Below, piece after piece: positions 42,985 through 52,008 of a stretch of DNA of 64,000 bases; the first letter of the stretch is position 1; each line of letters opens with the position of its first letter. Below the pieces are notes generated by a model. That model did not search any database. It was not told the DNA's origin and saw only the letters and a list, made by a program, of their open reading frames with translations. A program made the position numbers and the translations under genes. Source of the stretch: Actinobacteria bacterium IMCC26207. Its GTDB lineage: Bacteria; Actinomycetota; Acidimicrobiia; Acidimicrobiales; Microtrichaceae. The stretch spans positions 558,001 through 622,000 of the forward strand of contig LCZK01000009.1 of NCBI GenBank assembly GCA_001025035.1. The letters run 5' to 3'.

Positions 42985-44049
42985 ATGATTGACTTACACA
43001 GGATGACTCAAGCTCATGCAGACTCTATTTTTATTCGTGCTTGCACTGGCCTAGCGACTGAGCGCCCTCCGGTCTGGTTTATGCGCCAGGCGGGACGTTC
43101 CCTTCCCGAGTACCGCGCTATTCGCGGCACGGGCACCATCCTTCGTGCAATCGCTGATCCCGATTTGGCCACAAAAATCACCCTGCAACCAGTGCAGCGT
43201 TACGGCACCGATGCAGCGATTCTGTACTCAGACATCATGACTCCCGTGCACGCAATTGGGTTCGGGGTAGATATCGCTCCGGGAATCGGGCCGGTGGTTG
43301 AGCACCCCTTTCGCTCGCGAGCGGACCTGCAGCGGCTTCGTCCGCTCGACGCAGAGGCCGACACTCCCTATGTGGTGGAGACAGTTCGGAATTTAGTAAG
43401 CGAACTCTCGGTACCGCTCATTGCCTTTGCTGGAGCACCGTTCACTGTTGCGAGCTATCTGCTCGAAGGAAAACCGTCTCGTACGTATGTCAAGACCAAG
43501 GCGCTCATGCATACCGACGAGGCACTCTGGTTTGACCTGATGGATTCCCTAGCGGACTTGGCAATTGACTCGCTCCGATCGCAGATCAGTAACGGTGCTG
43601 CGGCAGCGCAACTCTTTGATTCCTGGGCGGGTGCACTCAGCCCGAGTGATTATGAAAAATTCGTGCTTCCAAGCTCAACCAAAGTCATGACTGCGGTTGC
43701 CGAACTTGGGGTACCGCGAATTCATTTTGGTGTAAATACTGCCGAGCTACTCGGATTGATGGCATCCGCAGGAGCAGAGGTAGTCGGCGTGGACTGGAGA
43801 ACCCCGCTCGACGCTGCTCGCACCCGTGTGCCCGAATCGGTAGGCCTTCAGGGAAACCTTGACCCTGCTCTGCCCGCTGCCGGATGGGGACCGACTGAGC
43901 CTGCTGTGCTTGATGTACTCGCTCGCGGCAAAGGAAACCCTGGGGGGCGCGGCGGTCACATCTTCAATCTGGGCCACGGTGTACTTCCTGAAACAAACCC
44001 AGAGGTCCTCGAGCGAGTGATCGAACTCATCCACTCCACAACTCCATAA
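42985..44049 (+). CDS. hemE: Uroporphyrinogen III decarboxylase
   Basis: 354-residue enzyme that decarboxylates uroporphyrinogen III to coproporphyrinogen III. RPPVWFMRQAGRSLPEYR (catalytic Arg/Gln motif), AAILYSDIMTP with the substrate-binding Asp, GAPFTVASYLLEG and IFNLGHGVLPET are all present. ATG 42985 is used; ATG 43003 is also possible and begins closer to the usual family N-terminus. First gene of hemE-hemH-hemY, 11 bases before hemH. The spacer in front contains a diverged duplication (TATGGCTCCAGAT and TATGGCCCCAGAT). Confidence 0.95.
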   Translation: MIDLHRMTQAHADSIFIRACTGLATERPPVWFMRQAGRSLPEYRAIRGTGTILRAIADPDLATKITLQPVQRYGTDAAILYSDIMTPVHAIGFGVDIAPGIGPVVEHPFRSRADLQRLRPLDAEADTPYVVETVRNLVSELSVPLIAFAGAPFTVASYLLEGKPSRTYVKTKALMHTDEALWFDLMDSLADLAIDSLRSQISNGAAAAQLFDSWAGALSPSDYEKFVLPSSTKVMTAVAELGVPRIHFGVNTAELLGLMASAGAEVVGVDWRTPLDAARTRVPESVGLQGNLDPALPAAGWGPTEPAVLDVLARGKGNPGGRGGHIFNLGHGVLPETNPEVLERVIELIHSTTP

Positions 44050-44060
44050 AGGCCAAAGAA

Positions 44061-45050
44061 ATGACTCCAAACAGTTCAACTGACGCACTGCATATCGGCA
44101 TCCTTGTCATGGCGTATGGCACTCCCTCAAGTCCCGAGAACATTCCCGAGTACTACACGCATATTCGCCGTGGTCGGCCACCCACTGACGAACAGCTGCA
44201 AGATCTGATCAGCAGGTACGCGGCTATTGGCGGGATCTCTCCGTTGCGCGAACGAACCCAAGCTCAGCTCGATGCAGTTGAAGCAGCGCTCAAGGTCCTA
44301 GCGGGTGACTCCGCACACCCCGACTGCTTCTTGGTTCAACTCGGCCAAAAACATGCTGCTCCCTTCATTGAAGATGGGGTAGCAGCGCTGGTTCAGGCCG
44401 GGGCGCAGCGCATTGTTGGCCTCGTCCTTGCACCGCATTATTCGGGTTTCAGCGTGGGGCAATACCAGGCGCGAGCCGCGAGCGCCGCAGAGGAGTTTGG
44501 AGTGCCCTTCGTAGGCCTTGACTCTTGGAGCCTGAATGAGGCGTATCTCACGCATCAGGCCAATTCGGTTCGGGAACAACTTCAGGGCTTACCCGCGAAC
44601 ACGCATGTCTTCTTCACTGCACACTCACTACCTGAACGAGTGCTGCTCGATGACCCCTATCCAGAGCAGCTTCTAGCATCAGCTGAAGCAATCGCAGAGC
44701 GTGCTGGATTAGCCAGCAGTAACCAGGCCGGCAGTAATCAAACCTCTAGCAGTAATCAAACCTGGAGCATCGGTTGGCAATCCGCCGGGCGAACACCTGA
44801 GCCTTGGCGGGGACCAGACATTTTGGACTGCATCAAAGAAGTGTCTGCCACTGGCTCGGCTGAGGGGGTCCTAGTAGTGCCGCAGGGCTTTACTGCGGAT
44901 CACCTCGAGGTGCTCTTCGACCTAGATATTGAAGCTGCTGACCTGGCCGCTCAACTCGGCTTGGCCTTTGCTCGAACCGAGGTGGTCAATGCTGACTCCG
45001 CAGTGATGGCTGCGCTCGCCTCACTGCTGTTTGACCTCGCCGAGATATGA
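44061..45050 (+). CDS. hemH: Ferrochelatase, coproporphyrin type
   Basis: 329-residue ferrochelatase that inserts iron into coproporphyrin III (inferred from the gram-positive type gene set). GILVMAYGTPSSPENIPEYY, HYSGFSVGQYQ, FTAHSLPERV with the catalytic His, and FTADHLEVLFDLDIEA with the catalytic Glu are present. The Cys of [2Fe-2S] ferrochelatases are not seen. A repeated SNQ insertion (NQAGSNQTSSSNQ, about residue 220) from a 15-bp-type duplication lies just before WQSAGRTPEPW. ATG is ten codons into the overlap-free spacer; the stop overlaps hemY by four bases. Confidence 0.93.
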   Translation: MTPNSSTDALHIGILVMAYGTPSSPENIPEYYTHIRRGRPPTDEQLQDLISRYAAIGGISPLRERTQAQLDAVEAALKVLAGDSAHPDCFLVQLGQKHAAPFIEDGVAALVQAGAQRIVGLVLAPHYSGFSVGQYQARAASAAEEFGVPFVGLDSWSLNEAYLTHQANSVREQLQGLPANTHVFFTAHSLPERVLLDDPYPEQLLASAEAIAERAGLASSNQAGSNQTSSSNQTWSIGWQSAGRTPEPWRGPDILDCIKEVSATGSAEGVLVVPQGFTADHLEVLFDLDIEAADLAAQLGLAFARTEVVNADSAVMAALASLLFDLAEI

Positions 45051-46438
45051 GCCAATTGCTCATCATCGGCGGCGGCATCACTGGTCTGGCTGCTGCTTGG
45101 GAAGCCGTGCAGTTTCCCAGAGTTGAAGTCACCCTGATTGATGCTCAGCCTCGACTGGGTGGCAAAATTCTGGGCTCAGAAATCGCCATTGCGGATGAGC
45201 AGTCCTTGATGATCGACGAAGGCGCTGATGCCTTCTTGGCCCGTGTGCCAGACGCAGTTCAGCTCTGTAAAGAGCTTGGCCTAGAGGAAGAGTTCACCCA
45301 CCCTGCAGTCGGCCGAGCCCAAGTCTTTCTGGGGGGTGAGCTTCGATTCCTACCCACTGACACTGTGCTGGGAGTGCCCCTAAATTTTGAGTCGCTAGCT
45401 GCGAGCGGACTGCTCTCGGCCGCGGCCATTGAGCGTGCTCGCTCAGAGGTTGATGCCGATTGGCCCGCGCCCACAGGTGATGTGTCCATTGGGGAATTCC
45501 TGACCGAGCGATACGGGCGCGAGCTAGTGGAACATGTGGTTGCGCCGTTGATCGGTGGCATCAACGCCGGGAACGTGGACAGGCTCAGCCTGCAGGCAGT
45601 CACCCCGCAACTCTTTGCGGCCGCTCGTGGCGGCGGCAGCTTGACCCTGGCACTGCGTAAACAGCAACAACAGTCCCCTGCTGATCCGACGGATCCTGTC
45701 TTTACAGCGCTGCGTGGTGGTACCTCAGTCCTAGTTGACGCGCTCCACGATGCCCTCGAAGCCAGAGGGGTCCAGATCCTTACTGAGTCCGAAGCAGTGA
45801 GCTGTTCGCAGTCAGACCAAGGCAAGATCCTCACTGAGTTGAGCACCGGGCCCATCTCATCTGATGAGGTGCTGATCTGCGCTTCGGCTGCCAAGGCCGC
45901 TCAGCTACTTCGCAGCATCAGCCCAAACACAGCCAGGCAGCTTGAACAAATTTCCTATTCCTCAGTTGCGTTACTCACGTTCGTCTTTAACAAAGAGTCG
46001 GTACCGGGCGAGCTACTTGCATCTGGATTTTTGATTCCCCGGACGGCTCAGCTGCTCATGACTGCTGCCTCGGTGGGGTCAACCAAATGGGCTCATTGGG
46101 ATGATGGGAAACACGTTGTGCTGCGCGTTTCTGCTGGTCACTCGGGTGATCTTCGAGGCGCAGAGCTGACAGACGAAGAACTCATCTTGGGCTTGCAAGC
46201 TGATCTGCAGACCACCTTAGGAATCACAGACCCTGCAGTAGCCACTCGGGTTTCTCGGTGGCCCGATGGATTTGCGCAGTACGAAGTTGGGCATCTGCAA
46301 CTCATTGAGAGCATTGAGCAATCCCTGAACAAAGATTGCCCGCAGATTTTGCTCGCAGGTTCCTCGTATCGGGGCCTTGGGATTCCTGCATGCATCGAGC
46401 AAGGCCGAAGCGCCGCCGCCAAACTCGTAGACAGCTAG
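45047..46438 (+). CDS. hemY: Coproporphyrinogen III oxidase (HemY/CgoX type)
   Basis: 463-residue FAD oxidase of coproporphyrinogen III in the coproporphyrin-dependent heme route. The FAD-binding IIGGGITGLAAAWEA starts at residue 6, the substrate-domain GVPLNFESLAASGL and the final SYRGLGIPACIEQGRSAA are family-typical. Start ATG overlaps the hemH stop. The usual third partner, chdC/hemQ, does not follow; a divergent lipoprotein gene does, so chdC must be elsewhere if the route is complete. Confidence 0.93.
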   Translation: MSQLLIIGGGITGLAAAWEAVQFPRVEVTLIDAQPRLGGKILGSEIAIADEQSLMIDEGADAFLARVPDAVQLCKELGLEEEFTHPAVGRAQVFLGGELRFLPTDTVLGVPLNFESLAASGLLSAAAIERARSEVDADWPAPTGDVSIGEFLTERYGRELVEHVVAPLIGGINAGNVDRLSLQAVTPQLFAAARGGGSLTLALRKQQQQSPADPTDPVFTALRGGTSVLVDALHDALEARGVQILTESEAVSCSQSDQGKILTELSTGPISSDEVLICASAAKAAQLLRSISPNTARQLEQISYSSVALLTFVFNKESVPGELLASGFLIPRTAQLLMTAASVGSTKWAHWDDGKHVVLRVSAGHSGDLRGAELTDEELILGLQADLQTTLGITDPAVATRVSRWPDGFAQYEVGHLQLIESIEQSLNKDCPQILLAGSSYRGLGIPACIEQGRSAAAKLVDS

Positions 46439-46477
46439 CTACTGCAGTCTCAGCTACTGCAGTACTAACTACTGCCC
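46438..46477. repeat. 15-bp repeat between convergent hemY and lipoprotein genes
   Basis: GCTACTGCAGTCTCA and GCTACTGCAGTACTA plus a diverged third copy occur. On the minus strand each retains GCAGTAG; the third holds the true Ser-Ser-TAG end of the lipoprotein gene. Confidence 0.85.
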
Positions 46478-46992
46478 AAGCTGACCTCGCGAACGTCACC
46501 TTGCACCGTTTGCTCGGCTGAGCTCCCAAACTTCAAGGTGATCTCGAAGGGCTTGTTCAAATCAAGCGCCTTCTTCAAGCCGATCAGCTCGATGTAGGCG
46601 CCGCTCTTGGTCAAATTGACTGTCTGCGAAGGAACCAAGGACACAGGCTCATCTGGCACCAACCTTGCCGACTCAGCCCACTCTTCCGAGATGCTCACCC
46701 CAACGAGTGAATCCTGAGTTGCGCCGCCAGTAATGCTGAGCGAAACCATCACGTCTTGGCCTGCTTCGGTGGGCGGAGCGAACACATTCGACACACTGGG
46801 CAAGGTTGCAGGTGCTGCAGTTGTGGTGGTGGCTTCGGCCTCGGCCTCTGCTTCAGTCGTGGTGGTCGTCGAAGACTCCGTGCTGCTGCAGGCGGTCAGG
46901 GAACCGCCAGCCACACACAAGATGGCCAAACCAAATCCAAGTGCCCGGCGAGTTCTCAACTTGGTGTGATCGTGTTTTGCAAAACGCAACAT
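46465..46992 (-). CDS. PCuAC-like lipoprotein lacking copper ligands
   Basis: 175-residue exported lipoprotein. The signal peptide has a lipobox LTAC (Cys about residue 30), followed by a Thr/Glu/Ala-rich linker and a cupredoxin-like DUF461/PCuAC domain (SITGGATQDSLVGVSISEEW, TKSGAYIELIGLKKAL). In true PCuAC chaperones the His and Met of the H-M-x10-M-x21-H-x-M motif bind Cu(I); in this protein those residues are absent. Start ATG 46992 has AAAGGA five bases upstream; longer forms have no signal peptide at the start. Probably a structural or divergent relative. Confidence 0.82.
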   Translation of the reverse strand: MLRFAKHDHTKLRTRRALGFGLAILCVAGGSLTACSSTESSTTTTTEAEAEAEATTTTAAPATLPSVSNVFAPPTEAGQDVMVSLSITGGATQDSLVGVSISEEWAESARLVPDEPVSLVPSQTVNLTKSGAYIELIGLKKALDLNKPFEITLKFGSSAEQTVQGDVREVSLGSS

Positions 46993-46998
46993 AAGAAT

Positions 46999-47034
46999 CC
47001 TTTGATGTGCAATATGCCTTTGATGTGCACTGTG
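46999..47034. repeat. 18-bp duplication copying a ribosome-binding site
   Basis: CCTTTGATGTGCAATATG and CCTTTGATGTGCACTGTG are adjacent near-copies. On the minus strand each reads ...GCACATCAAAGG; the copy next to the gene supplies the AAAGGA ribosome-binding site of the lipoprotein gene, so the second is a spare copy 18 bp upstream. Confidence 0.85.
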
Positions 47035-47231
47035 CCTACGGACTTTCGCTCGGCACAGACTGCCTTTCACAATAGGCCAAGCAGCTAGGTGACCTGATAA
47101 CCCGCACCCGCTAACCCGTACCTGCTCGCTCCGCGCTACTGGCTCCAACCCCTAGGCGCGCTCAGCGGATTTTCTCAGGCTACGGCTTGGGTTCGTACAA
47201 GTTGGCCGGCAGGGTGCGAAGATCATGGTTC

Positions 47232-48710
47232 GTGAAACCGCATCTGCTCCGTCTCGTATTAGGTCTGCTTGCTGGGCTGATGATCTGCGCTGCGCTACCA
47301 CCTTGGGGATGGTGGCCACTCGCTATGGTCGGAATCGCCTTGTGGGCTGCGCTGCTGGGCAATCAGGCAGGGCTGCAGCGCTTCCTGATCTCTTGGATGG
47401 TTGGCCTAGGTTGGTTTGCGCCTTCGGTACTCTGGATGTGGAAACTCACACCCCCTGGCTACTTGGGCGGTCTGCTGTTTGGTTGGACGATCATGGTCGG
47501 CCTGGTTGGCCTATCCGTTCCGCCGAACCGCTGGAGGCTCTTGATGCTGCCGGCAAGCGTGGTGATCTTTGAGTGGTTCCACTGCCACGCGCCATTCGGG
47601 GGCGTGCCGTTGTCCCTGCTGTCGATGAGCCAAGGCCGCGGTCCGCTGTTGCCGATTGCTCGACTTGGCGGAGGCCTACTGGTGAGTGCTGCAGTGGCCG
47701 CTTTGGGCATTGCGTTGTACATCGCTGTGGCAGAGAAACAGTGGAAGCAACCGTTAGCTGTGCTGTTGGGTTGTGCGCTGCTCGTCGGGGCTGGCATGGC
47801 CTCGCTCAATCTGGTGCACCCGATCTCGGGCCCCGATAACCAGATGCGCATTGCTGCAGTTCAGGGTGGAGGCAAACAGGGGACGCTGTTCGACTCCGAG
47901 CAGGTTCCCGAGGTGTTCAACGCTCACCTACGAGCAACGCAATCAATAGATCAGCCTGTTGATTTGGTGATCTGGCCCGAGAACGCCATCAACGTAGCGG
48001 GACCTTTTAGCCAAGATGCTTGGAAAGATCAGATTGCAACAGAAGCAGAGCGCCTCAACGCTCCAATCCTGGCGGGGGTAGTCGAGGATGATCCGAACGA
48101 TCCCAAGCAGTTCCTGAACTACTCAGTGATAGTCAATCCCGATGGCACTCTCGGTGACCGTTACGACAAAGAACGCAGGGTTCCCTTCGGCGAATACGTT
48201 CCGCTTCGCTGGCTCTTTGAGCCACTCGGCGGTAGTTCCCTTCCGCCTCGTGACGCATCACCCGGGGTAGGACCCTCGATGGTAGAGACCCCTGCGGGGC
48301 CTATTGCGGTGGCCATTAGTTGGGAAGTTTTCTTTGCGCGACGGATTCGAGAAGGGGTCCGACTCGGAGGCGAAGTTGTTGTCAATCCAACGAACGGTTC
48401 GAGTTACTGGCTGACTCAGGTACAAACCCAGCAACTTGCTACCTCTGCATTTCGAGCAGTCGAGAGTGGCCGCTGGCTTGTTCAGACCTCACCCACAGGG
48501 TTTTCAGCTGTATTTGATGACACAGGCAAGATCTTGCAGCGCAGCAACATCAGTGAATCCAAGGTGTTGATCGCAAGCGTCCCTCGGATGACCGGAACAA
48601 CTCCTGCGCAGGCACTCGGAGACGTACCAGCGCTGTTTTTGGCCGGAATTGCCATCGCTTTGGCAGGGTCTCACCGCATCCGCAGCCGTTCCAAGAGCCC
48701 CGTCATTTGA
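47232..48710 (+). CDS. lnt: Apolipoprotein N-acyltransferase-like protein, Cys to Ser at the active site
   Basis: 492-residue protein: six to seven N-terminal membrane helices and a nitrilase domain (about 205-460). The nitrilase Glu is in DLVIWPENAI and the Lys in RYDKERRVPFGEY, as in Lnt. The third catalytic residue, a Cys in the usual ICYEV-type motif, is Ser here (AISWEV; codon AGT at 48318-48320). In Lnt this Cys carries the acyl group. Either Ser takes over or activity is lost. GTG 47232 is used; GTG 47214 and TTG 47187 are also open. No Ppm1-type dolichol mannose synthase is fused or adjacent. Confidence 0.85.
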   Translation: MKPHLLRLVLGLLAGLMICAALPPWGWWPLAMVGIALWAALLGNQAGLQRFLISWMVGLGWFAPSVLWMWKLTPPGYLGGLLFGWTIMVGLVGLSVPPNRWRLLMLPASVVIFEWFHCHAPFGGVPLSLLSMSQGRGPLLPIARLGGGLLVSAAVAALGIALYIAVAEKQWKQPLAVLLGCALLVGAGMASLNLVHPISGPDNQMRIAAVQGGGKQGTLFDSEQVPEVFNAHLRATQSIDQPVDLVIWPENAINVAGPFSQDAWKDQIATEAERLNAPILAGVVEDDPNDPKQFLNYSVIVNPDGTLGDRYDKERRVPFGEYVPLRWLFEPLGGSSLPPRDASPGVGPSMVETPAGPIAVAISWEVFFARRIREGVRLGGEVVVNPTNGSSYWLTQVQTQQLATSAFRAVESGRWLVQTSPTGFSAVFDDTGKILQRSNISESKVLIASVPRMTGTTPAQALGDVPALFLAGIAIALAGSHRIRSRSKSPVI

Positions 48711-48731
48711 CCATCAGCATTTGACCATCAG
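48704..48731. repeat. Perfect 14-bp duplication at the lnt stop codon
   Basis: CATTTGACCATCAG occurs twice in a row. The first copy contains the lnt TGA; the second copy puts another TGA 14 bases downstream. Confidence 0.95.
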
Positions 48732-48758
48732 GTAGCCGCACAGCGAAGCTTGTACCTT

Positions 48759-50084
48759 ATGAACAAAGGTGCGGCGAGCTCAGGACCAGGATCATTGCCG
48801 CGATTACCCGGCCCGGATGACCCGCTTCGCATTGCCTACCTCACGTATCGAGGGAAACCGCACGTAGGTGGACAGGGCGTGTACACACGGCATCTGACAA
48901 AGGCGCTCGTCGACCTTGGTCACAGCGCAGAGGTGCTCTCAGGCCAGCCATACCCCATTCTTGATGAGCGGGTTCCGCTCGTGAGCCTGCCAAGTTTAGA
49001 TATTTACAACGATTACTTTCCCATGCGCATGCCTGCCTGGTGGGAACTCAAAGATAAGTGGGACTACGCCGAGGTCACAGCGTTCTCGAGTGGCACCTTC
49101 CCCGAACCCCTAGCATTTTCATTGCGCGCTTGGGATCACCTGAAGGCCCGCCGCAATGATTTTGACCTGGTACAAGACAACCAATGTCTGGGCTACGGAT
49201 TGCTCCTGATGGAGCGCATGGGTCTACCAGTTCTGGGAACCATTCATCACCCCATCACCATGGACCGCCGGCTAGAAATGCAACACGCTGAGTCGGCTTA
49301 TGAGCGCTGGTCAAAGTCGCGCTGGTATGCATTTACCAAGATGCAAACTCGAGTTGCCAAGCGTCTACGGCGAGTCATCACCGTGAGTCGATCCTCATAT
49401 GACGACATCTGCCGAGACCATATGGTCTCACCTGAGCGTCTCTTTGTTGTTCCAGTCGGGGTGGATCCTGAACTGTTTATTCCACTGCCCGGCATTGAGC
49501 GCAAGACCAATCAAATCATCTCAACTGCCTCGTCGGATGTTGCAATGAAAGGGCAGCGTTACCTGCTCGAAGCGCTCGCCAAGCTCCGCGCCGAGCGACC
49601 AAACCTCAAGCTGATCATGGTGGGTCGACTCAAAGAGGGATCGGCTGCTCAGCGCACCATTGAGCAACTTGGCCTTGAAGACGCCGTGGAGTTCGTATCG
49701 GGCATCACTGATGAACGACTCGTGGAGCTCTACAACGAATCTGCCTGCGCGGTTGTGCCTTCCCTCTACGAGGGTTTCTCACTCCCGGCGATTGAGGCAA
49801 TGAGCACCGGATGCCCCCTGGTCGCTACGACTGGCGGGGCAATTCCCGAGGTGGCCGGCCCCGATGGCGAGACCTGCTTCATGACCATTCCTGCCGATAG
49901 CGAATCCCTTGCAGCGGGAATCCGCCGAGCGCTCGATAATCCTGAGGCTGCGAAACAAATTGGTGCAGCGGGGCGCGATCGTGTGATTTCTCGCTGGAGT
50001 TGGAGACATACCGCTGTTCGCACCGTGGACCATTACCGGGCGCTCCTCGAAGACACTGCTCGAGACCGATACGACCGCCGCTAG
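48759..50084 (+). CDS. Glycosyltransferase family 4
   Basis: 441-residue GT-B retaining glycosyltransferase. RIAYLTYRGKPHVGGQGVY is the N-terminal Gly-rich acceptor loop; the C-terminal donor domain has LYEGFSLPAIEAMSTG, the E-x7-E nucleotide-sugar motif, near residue 345. Length and motifs fit GT4 enzymes of the cell envelope. ATG is chosen over a TTG three codons upstream. It is followed at 39 bases by a methyltransferase and then an alpha-toroid protein, forming a conserved-looking biosynthetic trio. Donor sugar unknown. Confidence 0.9.
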   Translation: MNKGAASSGPGSLPRLPGPDDPLRIAYLTYRGKPHVGGQGVYTRHLTKALVDLGHSAEVLSGQPYPILDERVPLVSLPSLDIYNDYFPMRMPAWWELKDKWDYAEVTAFSSGTFPEPLAFSLRAWDHLKARRNDFDLVQDNQCLGYGLLLMERMGLPVLGTIHHPITMDRRLEMQHAESAYERWSKSRWYAFTKMQTRVAKRLRRVITVSRSSYDDICRDHMVSPERLFVVPVGVDPELFIPLPGIERKTNQIISTASSDVAMKGQRYLLEALAKLRAERPNLKLIMVGRLKEGSAAQRTIEQLGLEDAVEFVSGITDERLVELYNESACAVVPSLYEGFSLPAIEAMSTGCPLVATTGGAIPEVAGPDGETCFMTIPADSESLAAGIRRALDNPEAAKQIGAAGRDRVISRWSWRHTAVRTVDHYRALLEDTARDRYDRR

Positions 50085-50123
50085 TACACCACTCGACACA
50101 GAGAACCGCATAAGGACTACGCC

Positions 50124-50966
50124 GTGCTAACAGTTGATTATCAAGAACTCGGACTGAGCGAGGGAGACCTTGTTCTCGATATGGGGGCAGGCGCTGGACG
50201 CCACTCCTTTGAGTGCTTTCGCAGAGGTGCACGAGTTGTGGCCTTGGATTACGACTTCGCAGAACTGCCGCCCGTCTCAGCTTTGTTCTGGGCAATGCGA
50301 GAGGCCGGAGAAGCTGACCCAGAAGGCCTTGGCGCCTGCCTGAATGGCGACGCACTTCGATTGCCATTTGCCGACAACACCTTCGATCGCATCATCTGCT
50401 CCGAAGTTTTTGAGCACATCCCAGATGATGAGGGTGCAATGGCAGAACTTGCGCGGGTGCTGAAGCCCGGCGGCATTCTGGCAGCGACAGTCCCCGCATG
50501 GTTCCCCGAGAAGGTCTGCTGGGCGCTCTCAGCGGAGTACCACGCTCCACTCGCCGCCGGCGGCCACGTTCGTGTCTATACCGAACCACTCTTTCGCCAT
50601 CGCCTTACCGAAGCTGGGCTGAAGCCACAAAGCTCGCACCGGGCTCACGCCTTGCATGCGCCGTACTGGTGGCTGAAATGCATAGTTGGCGTGAGTAACG
50701 ACATCCACCCGCTGGTTCAGGCGTACCACAAATTGCTGGTCTGGGATATTGCCAAAGCACCAGCGCTGACGCGTACGGCCGAGCGGCTGCTCAATCCGGT
50801 TCTGGGCAAGAGCATCGTGGTGTATTCCCGCAAGCCAGCAACGAGCAATCGCAACTCAACAAAGCAGGCCACTGCTGTCCTACCCGAGAGTGCTCGTCAC
50901 GCTCGCGTGAATTTTGCCGACTCCTCGGGTGCCTCTTCCACCGAGAGGGCCGATGCCGGTGTCTGA
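50124..50966 (+). CDS. Class I SAM-dependent methyltransferase
   Basis: 280-residue methyltransferase: SAM-binding motif I VLDMGAGAGRHSFECF, post-I acidic VVALDYD, NGDALRLPFADNTFD and the motif IV/VI region EVFEHIPDDEGAMAELARVLKPGG. A C-terminal variable part of about 90 residues, with an SSGASS tail, follows. GTG start. It overlaps the next gene by 14 bases, suggesting one transcript with the glycosyltransferase and the toroid protein. Acceptor unknown, possibly the glycolipid made by the neighbours. Confidence 0.9.
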   Translation: MLTVDYQELGLSEGDLVLDMGAGAGRHSFECFRRGARVVALDYDFAELPPVSALFWAMREAGEADPEGLGACLNGDALRLPFADNTFDRIICSEVFEHIPDDEGAMAELARVLKPGGILAATVPAWFPEKVCWALSAEYHAPLAAGGHVRVYTEPLFRHRLTEAGLKPQSSHRAHALHAPYWWLKCIVGVSNDIHPLVQAYHKLLVWDIAKAPALTRTAERLLNPVLGKSIVVYSRKPATSNRNSTKQATAVLPESARHARVNFADSSGASSTERADAGV

Positions 50967-52008
50967 TCATTATCTCGTCGACATCGACGGCCTTGTAACT
51001 GCAGCCGAGCTCAGCGCCACTGTTGATGCCGTTGCAGACTGGCAACTCCCCTCTGGGATGGTGCCTTGGTTCCCGGGCGGACATGCAGACCCCTGGAACC
51101 ATACCGAGGCCCTGATGGCGCTGATGTTGGGGGGCCACCGTGAGGCCGCTGAACGGGGATTCGACTGGCTGGCCTCGCTGCAACGAGAAGATGGCGCTTG
51201 GCATCAGTACTACCTCGATGGTGAAATCGAACAGGACAAACTTGACGCAAACTGCGTGGCCTATGTTGCGGCAGGAGTTTGGTTTCACTGGTTGACCTAC
51301 CGTGACCGCGGAGCGCTCGAGTCCATGTGGCCGATGGTGCGTGCCGCAACCGATTTTGTACTGGGTTTGCAGCAGCCCCGAGGCGAGATCATTTGGGCAC
51401 GTCATGCGGATTCCACCCCCTTTGCCTTTGCTCTGCTCACAGGGTCCTCCTCGATCTGCCATAGCCTGAGATGCTCGATTGCTATAGCTCAAGAGTTGGG
51501 CCACGAGCGTCCAAACTGGGAGCTTGCCGCCGGGCGCCTCTTTGCTGTGATTCGCGACGACCCCGATGCTTTTGCTCCGAAGCACCGTTGGGCCATGGAC
51601 TGGTACTACCCCGTGCTCTGCGGGATTCTGGGCGGCGAGGCAGGCCGAGAACGCCTACGGCATCGCCATGAGGCGTTCACCTTGAAGGGATGGGGTATTC
51701 GATGTGTCTCAGACCGCCCGTGGGTGACCGCTGCAGAGACCTGTGAGTGTGCCATTGCATACCTAGCAGTTGGCGAGGTGGACACAGCCAAGGAACTCTT
51801 TGCTTGGGCGCAACAACTTCGTACTGAAGGCCAGCGATACTGGACAGGAATCGTTATTCCTGAAGAAGTTCATTTTCCAGGCGGCGAACAATCCACCTAC
51901 ACCTCGGCTGCAGTCATCCTTGCAGCCGACGCATTAGGCGGAAAGTCTGCAACCTCAGGACTCTTTAGCAATCACTCTGCTCTACCCGATGTGAGTGCAC
52001 CCTCTTGA
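50953..52008 (+). CDS. Alpha-toroid protein, prenyltransferase/terpene-cyclase-like
   Basis: 351-residue helical-repeat protein. Repeats such as FDWLASLQREDGAWHQYY, TDFVLGLQQPRG and IAYLAVGEVDTAKELF give the alpha/alpha toroid seen in squalene cyclases, prenyltransferase beta subunits and some glycoside hydrolases; QxxDGxW-like QREDGAW is visible once. No DxDD cyclase motif is seen, so cyclase function is doubtful. Third member of the glycosyltransferase-methyltransferase set; ATG 50953 starts inside the previous gene. Function is not assignable from sequence. Confidence 0.75.
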   Translation: MPVSDHYLVDIDGLVTAAELSATVDAVADWQLPSGMVPWFPGGHADPWNHTEALMALMLGGHREAAERGFDWLASLQREDGAWHQYYLDGEIEQDKLDANCVAYVAAGVWFHWLTYRDRGALESMWPMVRAATDFVLGLQQPRGEIIWARHADSTPFAFALLTGSSSICHSLRCSIAIAQELGHERPNWELAAGRLFAVIRDDPDAFAPKHRWAMDWYYPVLCGILGGEAGRERLRHRHEAFTLKGWGIRCVSDRPWVTAAETCECAIAYLAVGEVDTAKELFAWAQQLRTEGQRYWTGIVIPEEVHFPGGEQSTYTSAAVILAADALGGKSATSGLFSNHSALPDVSAPS

